Below, piece after piece: positions 1 through 12,092 of a DNA stretch of 64,000 nt. The notes beneath the pieces are model-generated. The model made no database searches. It was not told the origin of the DNA and saw only the letters and a list, made by a program, of their open reading frames with translations. The first letter of the stretch is position 1. The number at the start of each line of letters is the position of its first letter. Where the stretch lies: assembly GCA_026260175.1 (NCBI GenBank), contig JAKCWW010001107.1, positions 11,112-75,111 on the forward strand, given 5' to 3'. Origin of the DNA: Reticulitermes lucifugus (Eukaryota > Arthropoda > Insecta > Blattodea > Rhinotermitidae). A program made the position numbers and the translations under genes.

Positions 1-293
1 GCACTACCCCTCTGATCACTAAATGTTGACGTAGGTACATGCAGTTCAGAAGTAGTGTATTGCTGTGGAGAACCCATGCTATCCACACGCTTTCGTTGCT
101 GTTTTTATATAGCCTACTAATGGCCTTGGATTTTCATTTGTTTCAGGGAAAATTTATTGTGAATATAATCGTGTTGTACACATCACCCTACATGGAGCTA
201 TAAATCCATCTTTCTTGTACTTGTTAACTTGGTTATTCAATACATGAGAATATTAATACTTGAAAATAAACTAAGTAATGTTAATGGTACATA

Positions 294-557
294 GCAGCCG
301 GAATAGCTCGGTCGGTGTAGTGACTAGGCTGGACGACCGAGAAATCCTTCGATTCCCTCCAGTAGTAACAGACTTTTTTTCTTCTCCAAAGCGGCCAGAC
401 TTGCCCTGGCGTCCACTGAGCCTCTCATTAAATGGGTGAAGTCAGTAAAGTTGCCGAACGATGAAGCTGGCTACTCACCTCCATTTAGTGCCCAGTGAAC
501 GAACAAATGAGTGGAGCGGTACCTCCACTCCGTCATATGCTTTCATGATGTGCACTA
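294..557 (+). repeat. tRNA-derived SINE, family C (diverged)
   Basis: The head reads like a tRNA promoter: an A-box-like tagctcggtcggtgtagtg near 304 and a B-box-like TTCGATTCCC near 348. The body carries the family C landmarks 'cttctccaaagcggccagac', a 'cattaaatgggtgaagt' segment and the late 'atgaagctg...actcacctcc' block. The same order is found at 43.43 and 45.41 kb. SINEs of this kind are transcribed by RNA polymerase III and copied by LINE reverse transcriptase. Target duplications are not evident, so the ends are approximate and the copy looks old. Confidence 0.7.
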
Positions 558-1834
558 GGACTTGAATTTTTGTAATTTATTACCCTATATTTTACATTAT
601 GTATTTATTTTTTACGATGGTCTGTGTTTTGATCACACTGATCAAATTCGATACAGATTTCGTGTAAAGTAGGAATAATTTCATACCGATATCAAAAGAA
701 ATAATTTAGGCGATACGATTGTTAGTGTTGACCCCCCAGTATTATATTTTGTCTAGATCTGTTGAGTTTTATCGGAGATGAAACGTGCGAATAAACATTT
801 CTACCCGTTATACCTTCATTTTGTGCACAGACACATAACAGTTACTTTTGGTTGGTTCATTTTGCAATTCTTTCCATCCCATCTGAACCGAAATTCTATA
901 TACGCTACCGTTGGTTGTCACGTATTCTAAGTTACGACACGATTCATTGTAACGACAAAGCAAACACTAAATATGGGTCGAAACGTCCAGGTGCCCGAGT
1001 TTCCCACGAAAAAGGTCTGTCTGAGGCATGATTTATATCGTTCGCAGTAGTGACAATGGCGTCCTAGTAAATGGCACCCTCCGACAATTTATGGTCAATC
1101 ACTGATGAGGGACAAGGTGACGTGGCAAGCAATGGCGTCGATGAGGCGAGCGGGCTCAGAAAAGGGGGCGCGGAGATTGATGGCTGAGTTGTGATGGTAC
1201 TGGTGGTAAGGAAATGATTGCCACTGATGTTTCGAGGACAGAGACGAATGATAGGTGTTGGGCTTGGGGTTCGGGGGACTTTTTTTTATACGGTTGAGGA
1301 ACTTGTTTGGTTGTACAATTTTGTGTTAGTCAAGTCGAAAGGGAGGGATCTTCTTTGTTTCAGAGGCCGGTTTTTACAGTAGTGGTGGTCGTTAACTGTC
1401 GATTAAGGCAAGGTATCGTGATTACGTATGAAACTAGTTCTGTGTGTTGTGCAAAGTTCATCAAAAGAACGCATAATGGGGACGTCCTGCCTGTCTGGGT
1501 GTCTCCAAAAGAGTGCTCAGCGAAATTCGGTTAAATTTTGGATTTCGAAATCTACTCTGAGACTTATTGAGTGGTTTTCCTTGTCGGCTGGATAAAAGTC
1601 CTACGTTACATGCAGCGCAAAGTGAACTTACCAGCTTTCGTAGAGTTACTCATTCTCCTAATAAACTGTTTAATGACGTACAACAGCAGTACTGTATAAA
1701 TGTACATGTATGCATATAGCACAGGACACATTTCAGAATACCGGCAGGCCTATGTTAATTACTTAGAAGTGCGGTTAATATCCACTTAACAAAATCCAAT
1801 AGTCAATAGTCTCACAGTTTTTTCATGCAAGTGG

Positions 1835-1885
1835 TCTATCCTGAAGACAGAGGCAGCAAGCTGTTTTGAAACGTGCCTGCATACA
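1835..1885 (+). other. Hammerhead-like core motif (single)
   Basis: CTGAAGA at 1841 matches the hammerhead consensus CUGANGA. It is followed by a 19-base segment that can fold as AGGCAG-CAAG-CTGTTT (with two G-U pairs), then GAAACGTGCC from 1867. This is the same CTGAAGA/GAAACG arrangement as the paired motifs elsewhere in the window. Stem III and the cleavage base are not convincing, so this is a likely decayed relative. Confidence 0.35.
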
Positions 1886-2278
1886 AATCCACATGGCGCC
1901 GTATCTAATAAGACGGTGGGATTTTTAAAGTCCAATCGTAATTGGAAGATACCGACAAAGGCAGTGGCGCAACACGTTACAAATTACAATAGTTTGTTTA
2001 TTGAATGTTTAACACATTCCACCTCTGTCTCCATTACTTTGTTGCATGCCTATTGCGGAGCCCTGAGAGTAGGCTCACGTAGCCGTCGTCGTCATCATCA
2101 TCATATGCATTTTGTCATCAGTTTTCTCTCCACTAAAAACTGGAGTACCTGTTTTATTTTGGCATGTAGTGCCATCCTTATCATTTAAAATCCATAGGGC
2201 TCCACTATCAGTACAACTATTGGGACACTTCCTTGTTCCTAGTTTTCCCAAAAAATGTAACTTTTTTTGACTGCTTGA

Positions 2279-2360
2279 CTCCGAAAATGAAAGCAGTACG
2301 ATCTTTGGAAACGTCGGAAACAGTTTACTCAACGACACAACGTGACATTCGAGAAGACTG
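2279..2360 (+). repeat. Right-arm relic of hammerhead-like repeat family
   Basis: The sequence 'gcagtacgatctttggaaac' followed by gtcgg corresponds to the right arm of the repeat at 18.0 kb, and 'acacaacgtgacattc' downstream matches that family's 'acacggcgtgaca' terminus. The CTGAAGA core is altered to CCGAAAA, so it would not be a functional ribozyme. No left arm is visible. Confidence 0.45.
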
Positions 2361-3129
2361 TCCCCTTCAGCAGCAGCTCTCTCGCACTAATTTGCTTTAC
2401 GATCACTTATTCCGTTCATCCTCTTTCAGCTTACACGAATTAGACTTTATGGCCTGAATTCATTTCGAAACTGTCATGTAGCATGGCTCCTTGAACAGAC
2501 ACAATACCTTTATTTGTGTTTGTTTCTTGGTATTTCCTTCCTGTCTTTCCTTCGTCATGTTACATTTACGTATCTTTATTTTTAGTGTGCAATTACAGGA
2601 CGGCCTGCACACATTCTGGTTTTCAGTCGGCCAGCTTTCCTCAGATTCCAAACAAAAGCTTTGTCTGCACATGATGTGTGTCCTACGTCTCTCTAGGTCT
2701 CCCTTCGGCCAAGGCCCCTTGGAAAATGTTCCGCAGGGAACGTTCTCAGCGTCATCCATATAGAAAGAGAGGGAAAGAGAAAAAAGGAGAGAATAATGCA
2801 TAATTCGCTCATAAAATATGTCGGGGTCTCTAGAATTGAACGCCATCCTTCAAAAGCTATAGGGGGACCCTAAGGTCTTGATTTATTGGGCAATAAAGTA
2901 TTATAATTAAACGCGAGGCAAGCACCAGTGATGTCACTCTGGCCAGGATCTATAAATCTCCCCCGGGGCCACCGATGTTGCCGTGTTGGGTTACTGAGCC
3001 GTTGGTTCGTTCTACAACCTGGAGGTGTCTCTGGTCGCACAACAATGCCTAATCGCGTGCCCTTTATCTTGTTCAGTTTCACAATAATGTCTCCAAGGGG
3101 TAAGATAAAACGGTACGTTCTCCGTGCTT

Positions 3130-3345
3130 GCTTAAGCACCACGCCTTGAAGGCATATAGGTCAGTGGAGGTAGAGCTCTACACATTCTCGACTTAGGCGC
3201 TAGATGGAGGTTCAGTGATCATCTTCACGCCCCGGCCGGTTTGCCTCCGCAGAAAGAGTTCCCGGTACCCATTCAGTAGCAGGCTGGGTGGACTCAGGAG
3301 TTGGTCTGGACGCTGTTTTCCTGTAGAGCCTATAGCCCAGTTACT
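3130..3345 (-). repeat. SINE family C, headless copy
   Basis: On the minus strand this carries the family C tail (on plus: cttaagcaccacgccttgaa then 'ggcatatagg'), the paired 'gtggaggtagagctct' block, the 'cccggtacccattcagtagc' segment and 'ggtctggacgctgttttcc'. It stops before the tRNA-like head. The copy at 8.44 kb ends near the same place, so there may be a headless subfamily or recurrent 5' truncation. Confidence 0.65.
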
Positions 3346-4119
3346 ACACGGACTGATGGATTTACATGAAATTTGGTGTTGAAGGTCCACACTAAAATAT
3401 GTCTGAGGAATTTAATTTTGATTTACATTGTCCCGACTCCTGCTGGGCTTGAAACTAAAACTTAATTTCATTCAGTTGTTCGGACACTACGGTTCGTAGG
3501 AATAGCTTGTGCTGCGCTTAAAACATAACTTAAATTCGAGTCCGAACTCTTATTTGGAAGTGTGGAAGCGATATTTTTGCTTGAAAATAGATCATAAACA
3601 TATATAAATGTATTGTATGAATTAAGAGTATGGCAGTTGTGCGAAATGTTGGGGTTGTGCCTATGTCTGGAAGCTTAGAGATGTTTGGTCCTTAGCTAGT
3701 GGAAATTATACACACACAGAAAAGTGACTATGTTTGTAGTTGTTTATTATTATTCCTGGTGGTGTGTTGTTCGGACGAAAGCACTTAAAGTAGGCCAGAC
3801 CTCTTAAACCCTCTCCAAAACTCGTTGATAATTAGGTCAGCCTGGCAACTGTGTTCATGCTGGTGGGTAAGATCTAAATGTTATGCACAGTCCGGTTGGC
3901 AGTTCTGATCGTCCCGTCAGTCCCTTTATGTTGATGTACGCCGATGTACCGACTGCTGGTCCTGTTGGCTGTGGGGCTGATGGAGTCAATGTTTGTCACA
4001 TCGTCTTTGAAGAAGTAGTTTCTTGCTGTTCATGTCGGTATAAGCTGTTTTCTTTCGTTATGTCGTATTGTAACTTATGTTTTATGTCTGCAACTAAATA
4101 TATAGGTCTGTATACGAGT

Positions 4120-4180
4120 ATATTTATTTATTTATTTTTGTATTTACGTATTTATTTGTTTATTTATTTATTATTTGTCT
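4120..4180 (+). repeat. (TTTA)n microsatellite, imperfect
   Basis: Runs of tttatttatttattt with TTTG and TACG interruptions, leading into a pyrimidine-rich tract to about 4270. The uninterrupted open frame here is a low-complexity artefact. Confidence 0.85.
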
Positions 4181-4465
4181 ACTTTTCCTTTTACTATTTT
4201 TTGCTTCCTGTCTCCCACTGTGTTCCTCGTTTCCTCTCTGTATCTTCATTCCTTGTTCTTCCTTCTTAAGCTCTCTTTCTTTATTCATTATCACTAACCG
4301 AGCAATTCGCCGCAAGCGATACCACTTCTGACTTGCATTTAGGCTCCATGTTGAAATCTAGGCCGGGACACCGGCTTTCATGGTTTCCCTCAGTACCTAC
4401 CGGAAGATTCGATTAGGCCACGACCACTTTCTTCCACATCTTTTGAAAGTTATTGTTGATTATCA

Positions 4466-4722
4466 GCCGATCCCAGTGGCCGCGCGATCTAAGGCGTGGG
4501 ACTACGGCCGCTCGCTTGCTGGGATTGCCGGTTCGAATCCCGCCGGGGCCATGGATATCTGTCTCTTGTGAGTGTTGTGTGTTGTCAGGTAGAGGTCTCT
4601 GCGACGGATCGTTAAGTCGTCCAGAGGAGTCCTACCGAGTGTGGTGTGTCAAAATGAGTGTGATCGAGGTACCTCACAGAGGAGGCCTAGGTCCACTAGG
4701 TCTGTCGAACCATGAGAAAAAA
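4466..4722 (+). repeat. tRNA-derived SINE, family A, full length
   Basis: Starts GCCGATCCCAGTGGCCGCG, a tRNA-like A-box region, with a clear B box GGTTCGAATCCC near 4531. The body contains the family landmarks 'gtgttgtgtgttgtcaggta', 'gaggtctctgcgacgg' and 'ccagaggagtcctaccgag'. It ends in an A-rich tail after 'ctgtcgaaccatgag'. The 7-bp repeat attatca at 4459-4465 and 4723-4729 looks like the target-site duplication. Length is about 257 bp, like the other complete copies. Short open frames across it are artefacts. Confidence 0.9.
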
Positions 4723-5504
4723 ATTATCATCTAATCGTATGACACTATGTAACCTGAGTTACCAACGCCGTTGTTAAGTAATTTACAAACAAAAGAGGAA
4801 ATACGTTTTTTTCTCCTCTTAGATCTTTATTTATTCATTTATTTCCTTCTATCCTGCCTTCCGTTTTGTTTCTGTGTTTATTCGTCCTTCTGCGCGGCTT
4901 ATGCAGTTAGACCTGAGGAAGGTAAATGTTTACGAGAAGCGGTGCAACTGCTGAGAATGTAGACCAATTACGCAGATGAATGTTTTGGAGACTCCTGCGT
5001 AGATTGTGGAACAATAAATCAGACCGCATATTTAAACACTTTGGCCATCCAAGATTGGCCAATAATCGACTTTTTTCTTTTTAAGTTCAATTTAAGTGTC
5101 TACCGTGTTGTGCGTTTGCTGCAGAGCAGGAAACGAAAAGCTGATTTTTCAAGGATTCGTCCGTAATGTGACTGTGCTATAAGATGATCTATCCGAAGCT
5201 CGCGTAAGAGCTTTAGAGGGCGTAAAAGGCGATCAGCAGGTCCCGTCAGTGTAAGACAGGCCATTCACTGTCACCAAGACAAACTTCAGGCCCCACGGTC
5301 ACAAGTGAAATTTGGATAATCATTGTTGCTTTTGGCCTTGCCTACTCCGGAACCACAAATCAGCATGTGACTGTAGTTGCCACACTCCTGCTGTCAACTC
5401 TGCCTTGTGCGCGAAACTCACTGCAGTTTTAGTCCTTGTTTGAATTTCACTTTCTAACTAATTAATTCTGTGATCCAGAGCCTTGCAATCCTTGCATCCG
5501 CTAA

Positions 5505-5860
5505 GCTGGTCAAGAAATTCCCCGTCTTTTGTGGAACCCGATGGTTTATTACCGTGTTCACATGAGTCCTCCAGTATCGTGCATCCTGAGCCAACGAATT
5601 CACTCCATACCTTTCCACCCTATTTCTTTAAGAACTATTTTAATATTGTCTTTCTGTTTACGCCTGCGTCTTCCAAGTGGCCTGTTCCCCCCATGTTTTC
5701 CGACTAAAACTTTATATACCCTCTCGTGTCTCCCGTACGTGTTACATGTTTCTCTTAGCTCAACCTTCTTCATTTGATAATCCTAGTAATATTTGGTGTC
5801 GATTGAGGCTTAGAAATCATTTTAACGATTCTGTCAGAATCGGAAAATATAAGTCGAATG
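5505..5860 (+). repeat. Widespread conserved arthropod repeat, decayed
   Basis: Reading the three plus frames gives the phrases LVKKFPVFCGTRWFITVFT, then HPISLRTILILSFCLRLRLP and SGLFPPCFPTKTLYTLS, and finally DNPSNIWCRLRLRNHF. From memory this order of phrases is found in many 'hypothetical proteins' from insect assemblies and marks a high-copy dispersed repeat rather than a host protein. The frame shifts between phrases, so the copy is decayed. Other pieces lie at 24.3 and 27.2 kb. I am not certain which transposon class it belongs to. Confidence 0.6.
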
Positions 5861-5929
5861 ATAGTTATTGAAGGACAGAAAGGATTTGGAAGAAAGCGAT
5901 CGTGGTCAAATGATAGCAGTGACCCGACT

Positions 5930-6070
5930 ATTGCCGGGAAGGAATGAGGAAAACCAGAAGAAACCTAAATCAGGCTAGCTATTCTCTTGGCAGAGATTCG
6001 AACCAGACACCTCACGAATACAATACTAGAGCATTAATGCTATTTAACTGATCGGATGCATCCTGCCAGG
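5930..6070 (-). repeat. tRNA-derived SINE, family D (partial)
   Basis: On the minus strand it has a tRNA-like head with B box complement 'agattcgaaccagacacctc' (plus strand, about 5995) and an upstream 'aggaaaaccagaagaaacc' body segment. The layout matches the copies at 45.14 and 57.99 kb ('gaacctcccgaatgcaa', 'ggacctcccgaaaaccga'). Confidence 0.5.
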
Positions 6071-6986
6071 CCATAGGCAGGTTAGACGTCCATGGTTTTG
6101 GGCCACTCTGACGCTGAGTGATTGGTGTCAGATGCACATGTATTGTTTCGTAACAAGTGAAACTGTGATGGACCAGTTTCTCATCCAAGGTGTCCCATCA
6201 CAAGTCGTGAAGACTTACTGTTACAGAATTACTCGCAGATCTGTGACAGCATATCAGACCGTCTAATGTATAAGCGGAGATATCGTAATTCTGTATACTG
6301 CAGAGTACGTTGCTAAATATTAGGCTTGTACTGCAGAAATGGATGCCGTAATGCGGAAGCTTCAAGACGTCACATTTGTTCCTGTCACAGTCTATGAACA
6401 ATTTCTGTTACCAGTATAACTTTAGATTTTATGTAAGACGTGTGTGTTTGTTGAAAACAAACCGATGACCTCAGTTGATACCGTGGAAAAATAGGCATCA
6501 GATTTATTTAAAACCCTGGATTTTTTTACTGTTTAGAATGTGATACATTTTCATTTCATGTGAGAATGGAACATAATGGTTATCCAGTGATTTACTCCTA
6601 ACAGGAATGGAGTAAGTTTGTGTTTGTGGTACTGAACAAAGGATAATTTTGTGGCTTGTACCACTGATTAACATTGTTAGGGTAGTGAAATCCAGGAGGC
6701 GACGATGGACTCGTGTGTAGCTCCGATATGAGACGCAAACAATGCTTACAGAATTATGAGGGGAAACATCGCAGACAACAACCACGTGGGAGACCGGGAT
6801 GAATGTGGGACCATAACAGTAAAGTACTGTAAATCTTGTAAGCAAAGGAGCTAGATGGAACTGGCTTAAGATCGTGCCCTTTGTATTGCAACTGTTCAAT
6901 CTTCTGACTGACTACCAGGAAGTCAGTTATGAAAGATGTGATGCCCTTGGGGGGGGGGTGACAGTGAAGACTGCCGTCCTTTTGGA

Positions 6987-7098
6987 TGTGACGCGATGCA
7001 GTCTTGTAGAGCTCTTACGACGTTTCGGAAGACCTTACTGTCTCTGAAGATGCTGGCGATGTCCCTTCGTAACGTCATTAAATTCCCGCGTGACAGTA
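6987..7098. repeat. Inverted-repeat element with hammerhead-like halves (weak)
   Basis: The left end 'tgtgacgcgatgcagtcttg' resembles the 'tgtgacgccgtgt' terminus at 13343 and 17920. Plus-strand 'cgacgtttcggaag' (7019) is GAAACGTCG on the minus strand. Plus-strand CTGAAGATG at 7044 followed by 'tcccttcgtaacgtc' is a CTGAAGA...GAAACGTC with one core change. The two motifs therefore point away from each other, as in the other pairs of this family. This copy is the weakest. Confidence 0.4.
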
Positions 7099-8440
7099 AT
7101 CTTCTTGAAGACAGTTAATGTATTCAGAATTTCATCATTTTTATTTATTATTTTTCAGAGTAAGATGAAATCATAATGGGGCGGTCATACGTGTGTGTTC
7201 ACATGCCACACTTCACATCCTCAAGTGGATTCATATCCTTGTTTCCTCCTACTGTGCTTCTCGGGTCACGGAATGGAATTGCGGCTCAGTTTAATTCAGG
7301 TATTCCGATTAGGCAGCTTTGTGTGACAGTTGACCGAGAGTCCGCCACTGAGTGAAGCAAAGGAAGGTGAGAAGTACGAAACAAGCAAAATTCGATGTTA
7401 TTATAAGGGAAGTGGGAACGTAAATCATTGCGGCCGACCGCCGCACTACTATGCCTTGGCGTCAGCTGCCGGCCGAAGTCACTGCGTGAGGAATGGCCAA
7501 CCGTCTTTGATTGGTGCGTCCTGACTTTCTGCTAAGTTAATGTCGTCACAGATGGATGATACTCTGCTAATGAATTGTAGGACCGACGCATGTGCTTTGC
7601 TTTGCGTAACGGCCACGCTTTTGCCGCGACACTAACCTTATTAATCCTTCTTCTTTTTAATAATCTTTGCATTCCTGTTTGCTCCCATCTTTTCTTTCTG
7701 CTGCTTCTCATGTACTTGCCTCTACTGTTTCTACATAACCTGTCCTTTTTCTTCGTCTACCTTCCGCATATAACGCTGACCGTCTCCAAACCTGCTTTCG
7801 AACGGTCATCGTATGACTGTGTCCTTTCGGTTTAGCGATATGTATCTCATTTAAGAGAAAGTTATCACGGTCGTAACATTATCCATTCTGTCAACGTGGG
7901 TTAACCAGTCCTCTTAGTAACTGTCTGTCTGTTCCATTTACAGTTTTCCGTACACAATTATGTATTTTCGCACTTCTTCCTTTAAGTGCTAGATGTAATC
8001 TGCAATGTCAGTTGAGACTTATTCCCCATAAAATGTTACTTGATATTTGTTAACATTTGCCCTCCTTATTTTCGGTCCAAACAGCTGAGACCCACCCTAA
8101 ACGACATTGCGACATATTTTTCCGTCAAACCCCGTAGGTTAAGAACCCGCCGCCTAGTCGTGTGTTTCTGGTAACATCAGCTCTCTTGAATTTAGTCCCC
8201 AAAGCTGTTCCAGGATTACCGTCCTGGTAAGGAAGATTTAGCAACGTTTTTCCCACAATCTCTTTGTATTTCTCCTTTTGGATACCTCTGTAAATCAAAA
8301 CCATGTGTTGATATTAGTTTCAAGTTGCTGCTATTTTGGCATGTTTGTCTGCTCTTCCCTGTAATAACAGGCGAACATTTGACGGTATACACTGGAAAGT
8401 GGAGGAGCTATTTTTGTTTAGAAAGTTGTCCTTGTGCTGA

Positions 8441-8640
8441 ATTAAGTATCACACCATGAAGGCATATAGGAGAGTGGAGATATAGTTCCACGCATTCATA
8501 TTCTCGGCACTTGATGGAGAGATGAATGGCCAGCTTCAAACCTCGGCGCTTTATTCCTGGGTAAGGAGTCCCGTTATTCATTGGTAGGAGACGGAGTTGG
8601 TTCCAGATTAGGTCTGGGCTCTTTGGAAAAGGGATTCTAT
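8441..8640 (-). repeat. SINE family C, headless copy
   Basis: The plus strand reads 'aattaagtatcacaccatga' then 'aggcatatagg', 'gtggagatatagttccacgc', 'attcctgggtaaggagtccc' and 'ggtctgggctctttggaaaa'. These are the tail and body of family C in reverse. It ends before the tRNA-like head, close to the point where the 3.13 kb copy ends. Confidence 0.65.
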
Positions 8641-9589
8641 ATTAATTCTATATATTTTATATGCAGTTACTAGTGTGCATGTGCTCATGTAGTGTTATGA
8701 AAATAAAGGCACAATAAAGGATGAATGTCGAGCCATGCATTGTAATGGTGCAGAGTCAAAGGCACAGAGAAAGCGAGAGTGACTGAACCGCCATGTCTCG
8801 GTCATGGATGTGACAACGGAATTAGTACCGACTCTTAAAATAACTCCCAGATGACGTGCTGAAACGTGGAAAGAGAACAGTATTCGCGGTTAGAATAAGC
8901 GTTCGCCGCACTGTCTGGATGATCGCGGTACCATTCCCTGAAAATGCCGAATTTTTTCCGTCACCCTCGTTTCTTGTATCCCCTACATGCCGAGGCTCTT
9001 TTCTGAGGTAACGGGAGTATGAAGCTGATCACTCTAGTGCTGTCGTTAGGAATTAGTGCAGCGTTATTTGTATTACTCCTGCATTAGAAGTTGATGGTTC
9101 TAACATTGGCGCGGCTCTGTCGTTGTTCTGTTTGTTTAGTCCTGCGTTCTCTGATCCAGTCGTCTGTGGTCTTGCTTTTCTGCACAGTGTCGAACTTGTT
9201 TAACTTAGTCTGTGATCGTAAAAGTGTCCATTAATATCATACATCTGCTATTTAAATAAATTCCTCTATTAGGTTTGTCATTGTTGTTTTTTCTGATATC
9301 GGTTCCTCTCCTTGAATATGCTGAAATCTTCATATTTGGTAGGGATATTTTAATATTATTATCTTAACCTTATTATAACGTGTTCAGTAGTACATTACCT
9401 GTAATTGCTTCTTTCGTCTGCAGTTTATATTCTTTGGGTCTTTCAAAGTGTCGTCTACTAGACAGGCTCTCGAAGTCGTGGCGCAGAACAATTATCCGTG
9501 CCGCCATCGAATCCCATTCAGTGTACTGACTAAGATAACCGGTCTATTTTGGACACATTTAACGCTTCTATCATTCCCTCGAAATCCAC

Positions 9590-9718
9590 TGGCCACGAGC
9601 CTTGGTGGTCTTGACAGACTGTCTGGACTTCAGAGCGAAGAGAAAAATTACTGCTCCTGCTGGGATTCGAACGGCGGTAACTTCATTGACTGAGGTAGAC
9701 GTAGTCACATCGGACACC
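9590..9718 (-). repeat. SINE family C, head-end fragment
   Basis: The plus strand carries 'gtctggacttcagagcgaag' and then 'ctgctgggattcgaacgg', the reverse of the family C body-to-B-box junction. A diverged A-box region follows to about 9718. The tail half is missing or unrecognisable. Confidence 0.55.
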
Positions 9719-11339
9719 CCTGTGGGTGTCAGTCCAGAGGCCACCCACAGGTCCCAGTGCCTGCTGCTCGTCCTGTAAGGCGAGGTACGTGCATAGCTGC
9801 TGTCAGAGCTATGTGACGGACGGCTGGCAGGTGCTGGTTCCCTTGTCCCCTGTCGGCGCTGACGAATGTGACGCCGTCAGGCAAGTCCATGTCTGTCTGA
9901 GTGTCTTGTCTGTCTAGCTGTCCTCTGTGTCACCACTTCGCGTTCTTCCGCCATAAGATACAGTCCTGTCAGGAAACGAGGTTCTTTCTGGCACCCACGT
10001 CGGTCTTCGTTCCTTCATTTAAGAGCTTAAGTAATTACTTCTGCGATTACCTGTAACAGCTGTTGCTATCCTTTTAGCGGCATTGATAAGTTGCAATGAT
10101 ACTTTACTTCTGGACACTCACCATTATTCTAACTTAAGTTATTTATATCAAGGAGTTATGATTCCATTGTGTGAGTTAGTAGGCCTATTATTTCGTAAAT
10201 AGCGTTGATACGTTAATGGAAGCAGTTTATACTGCTATAATTAGCTCATCATTTTAAGTTATTTTCTTCTGGTATTATTTTAATATCGAAAGGTGGATCA
10301 CGTTCGTTTTCGAATCGCTGCAACACCAGTTGCTGCTACTTTGAATTATGTTGTTACGTTTGATAAAGTTACATGTTTATTTTGAGCACATACAATTTTT
10401 TTTTCACGGAATCCTCTCCTTCTCATTAGTTTAGCCCGTGAAGTTGGATTAGAAATTGAAGTCACATTCTCTTCTGAGGGGTTTTAATATTGTAAGTTTC
10501 TTTTCTTCTAGGACTATCTGTGGTTGGATTATACTCAAGACTGACCAGTGGCCAGTTGATTGATGCTTCGTGGTGTTAAATGACTTCAACGAGACACGAC
10601 ATAAAAGGAGAGTTGTACTGTTTGTTTCTGTACTGTCTAATAAAATACGGACTTCTGCTATAGGCAAAGATAAAATCGTAAATTTTACTGTCCTAACCTC
10701 AAGTTGTCAGAGAGCTATTGGAAGGAGAATGACAGGCATTGCTACAAAAGTCACATATTAAACGGGAGCTACAGAGCGAAACACGTTTTTGAAGTAGTTT
10801 TGGTTTTGAAAAATGGGACAGCAGGCAACTGAAAATCAAAGAGGTTTTCAGAAACCTGTTTCTCCAGTTCGTAATTTCTTATATGCCATAGCAACCTCCG
10901 ACAGCGAAATATACTGTATTCATGTGAAGTGAGTTCCATATACATTTTGAAACGTAAGTTCGGCATAGGATTCAAAATGTTGAGAAAACGAATTCTTATA
11001 AAATGTGAGAGATATGTTTGGGCGGTAGTGGCATCGTTCCAAGTTTTCTGCAAGCTTAAGAGCTAAGGATAAATGGGTAGAAGAATAATTCAAGACTTGA
11101 TACGATCCAGTATTCGTTCAGATGAGATTAGCTCTATGTCTTTTGTGTTATTTCACAACTTTTCACACCAGCGATGCAGAATGCTTTATTCAACATCTTA
11201 GTTTTATGAAATGGATTGAATCTAATGAAAAAGTTGAAGAAGACAATACGGGAGACGCCCATATCGAATCCTGGTTGGAGATCGACTATCATGATAAGAT
11301 TTTCCCGGTTTGCTCTAGTTTCTTTAAGCAAATGACTGA

Positions 11340-11475
11340 ACATCGTTGAATAGTGGTTAGTATTCATGTTACGTTGCGGAAGACCCCGGGTTCGATTCTC
11401 GACTCGAAGGTCGACAATCCAAATTTTATGGTTTTTCGCATTCTGTCCAGGAAGATACTTAAGTGTGCCTGAGAG
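11340..11475 (+). repeat. tRNA-like SINE head (unclassified)
   Basis: A-box-like 'tagtggttagtattcatg' at about 11350 is followed by a strong B box GGGTTCGATTCTC at about 11388, with normal internal-promoter spacing. It does not fold into a complete tRNA with a paired acceptor stem in context, so I call it a SINE head rather than a tRNA gene. The body has no close relative that I can identify in this window. Confidence 0.5.
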
Positions 11476-12062
11476 CAGTCCACAGTCGCCAACTGGCACA
11501 TCCTTCGTATTATACAGTTCATAATTAGCCGCTCGTTCGACACTCATATGCTTCAGAAGGCGTCGTTAAAGAACTAAGAAATAACACCCAAGCAAATGAC
11601 GAGAACGTGAGAACTCCCGAATACGAAGCAGGAGACTGCAAAAGACACGACCGCTTCCCCATATCCGTTCCAGTTCACCCCGGATTGTCACCTCCCCCGC
11701 CCCCATGTAACTCGAATTTACTGAATTTATGAAGTTGTTACAGCATTTTTAAATAAGCCAGAGACGAATTGATCACATCAAGGAAGATAATTTAAGCGGG
11801 ATTTAATGGAGATTGAAGTAGCCTATTATAAGTGTTGTCACTGGTGCAGCGTTTTATAAACACAGTTTACACAATGGGCTGCCAATTTCAAATATTAGCT
11901 TTGTGAACATTTTTACCATTGCAATGTTTTCAGTAATGGCTGTAATTTTTGTTTCAAGAATAAATACAACCTGCAGGAAAAGATAAAACGATGCTTATAT
12001 TGGATGATGAAAACGGCGAAGTAGGTGCAGGGCGAAGAGAAGGAGGAGGAGACGTAGTGTAA

Positions 12063-12092
12063 GAAGAGGAAGAAGAAGAAGAAGAAGAGCAT
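12063..12092 (+). repeat. (GAA)n microsatellite
   Basis: gaggaagaagaagaagaaga follows a purine-rich lead-in from about 12030 ('agaaggaggaggagac'). Confidence 0.85.

Larger units (their letters stand above)
1..4465. other. Gene-free stretch between listed repeats
   Basis: Outside the elements listed separately I see no supportable gene. Short open frames occur on both strands without codon bias, family motifs or convincing splice structure. A more GC-rich patch at about 2930-3140 is open on both strands over 70-90 codons, but I cannot match it to a protein family. A pyrimidine-rich stretch follows the TTTA microsatellite at 4190-4270. The phrase at about 3350-3470 resembles the dispersed 'ATGAAATTT' type repeat text seen elsewhere in insect genomes. 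Confidence 0.6.
4724..9584. other. Gene-free stretch between listed repeats
   Basis: Nothing coding is supportable. A pyrimidine-rich segment at about 7620-7790 gives an open frame of leucine and phenylalanine, which is composition rather than a gene. A ten-base G run lies at about 6949-6958. The remaining sequence is unremarkable AT-rich DNA. Confidence 0.6.

Noticed and set aside
2870-3149. Overlapping 73- and 90-codon frames on opposite strands
   Set aside because: GC-rich patch open in both directions. No protein family recognised, and it abuts a SINE.
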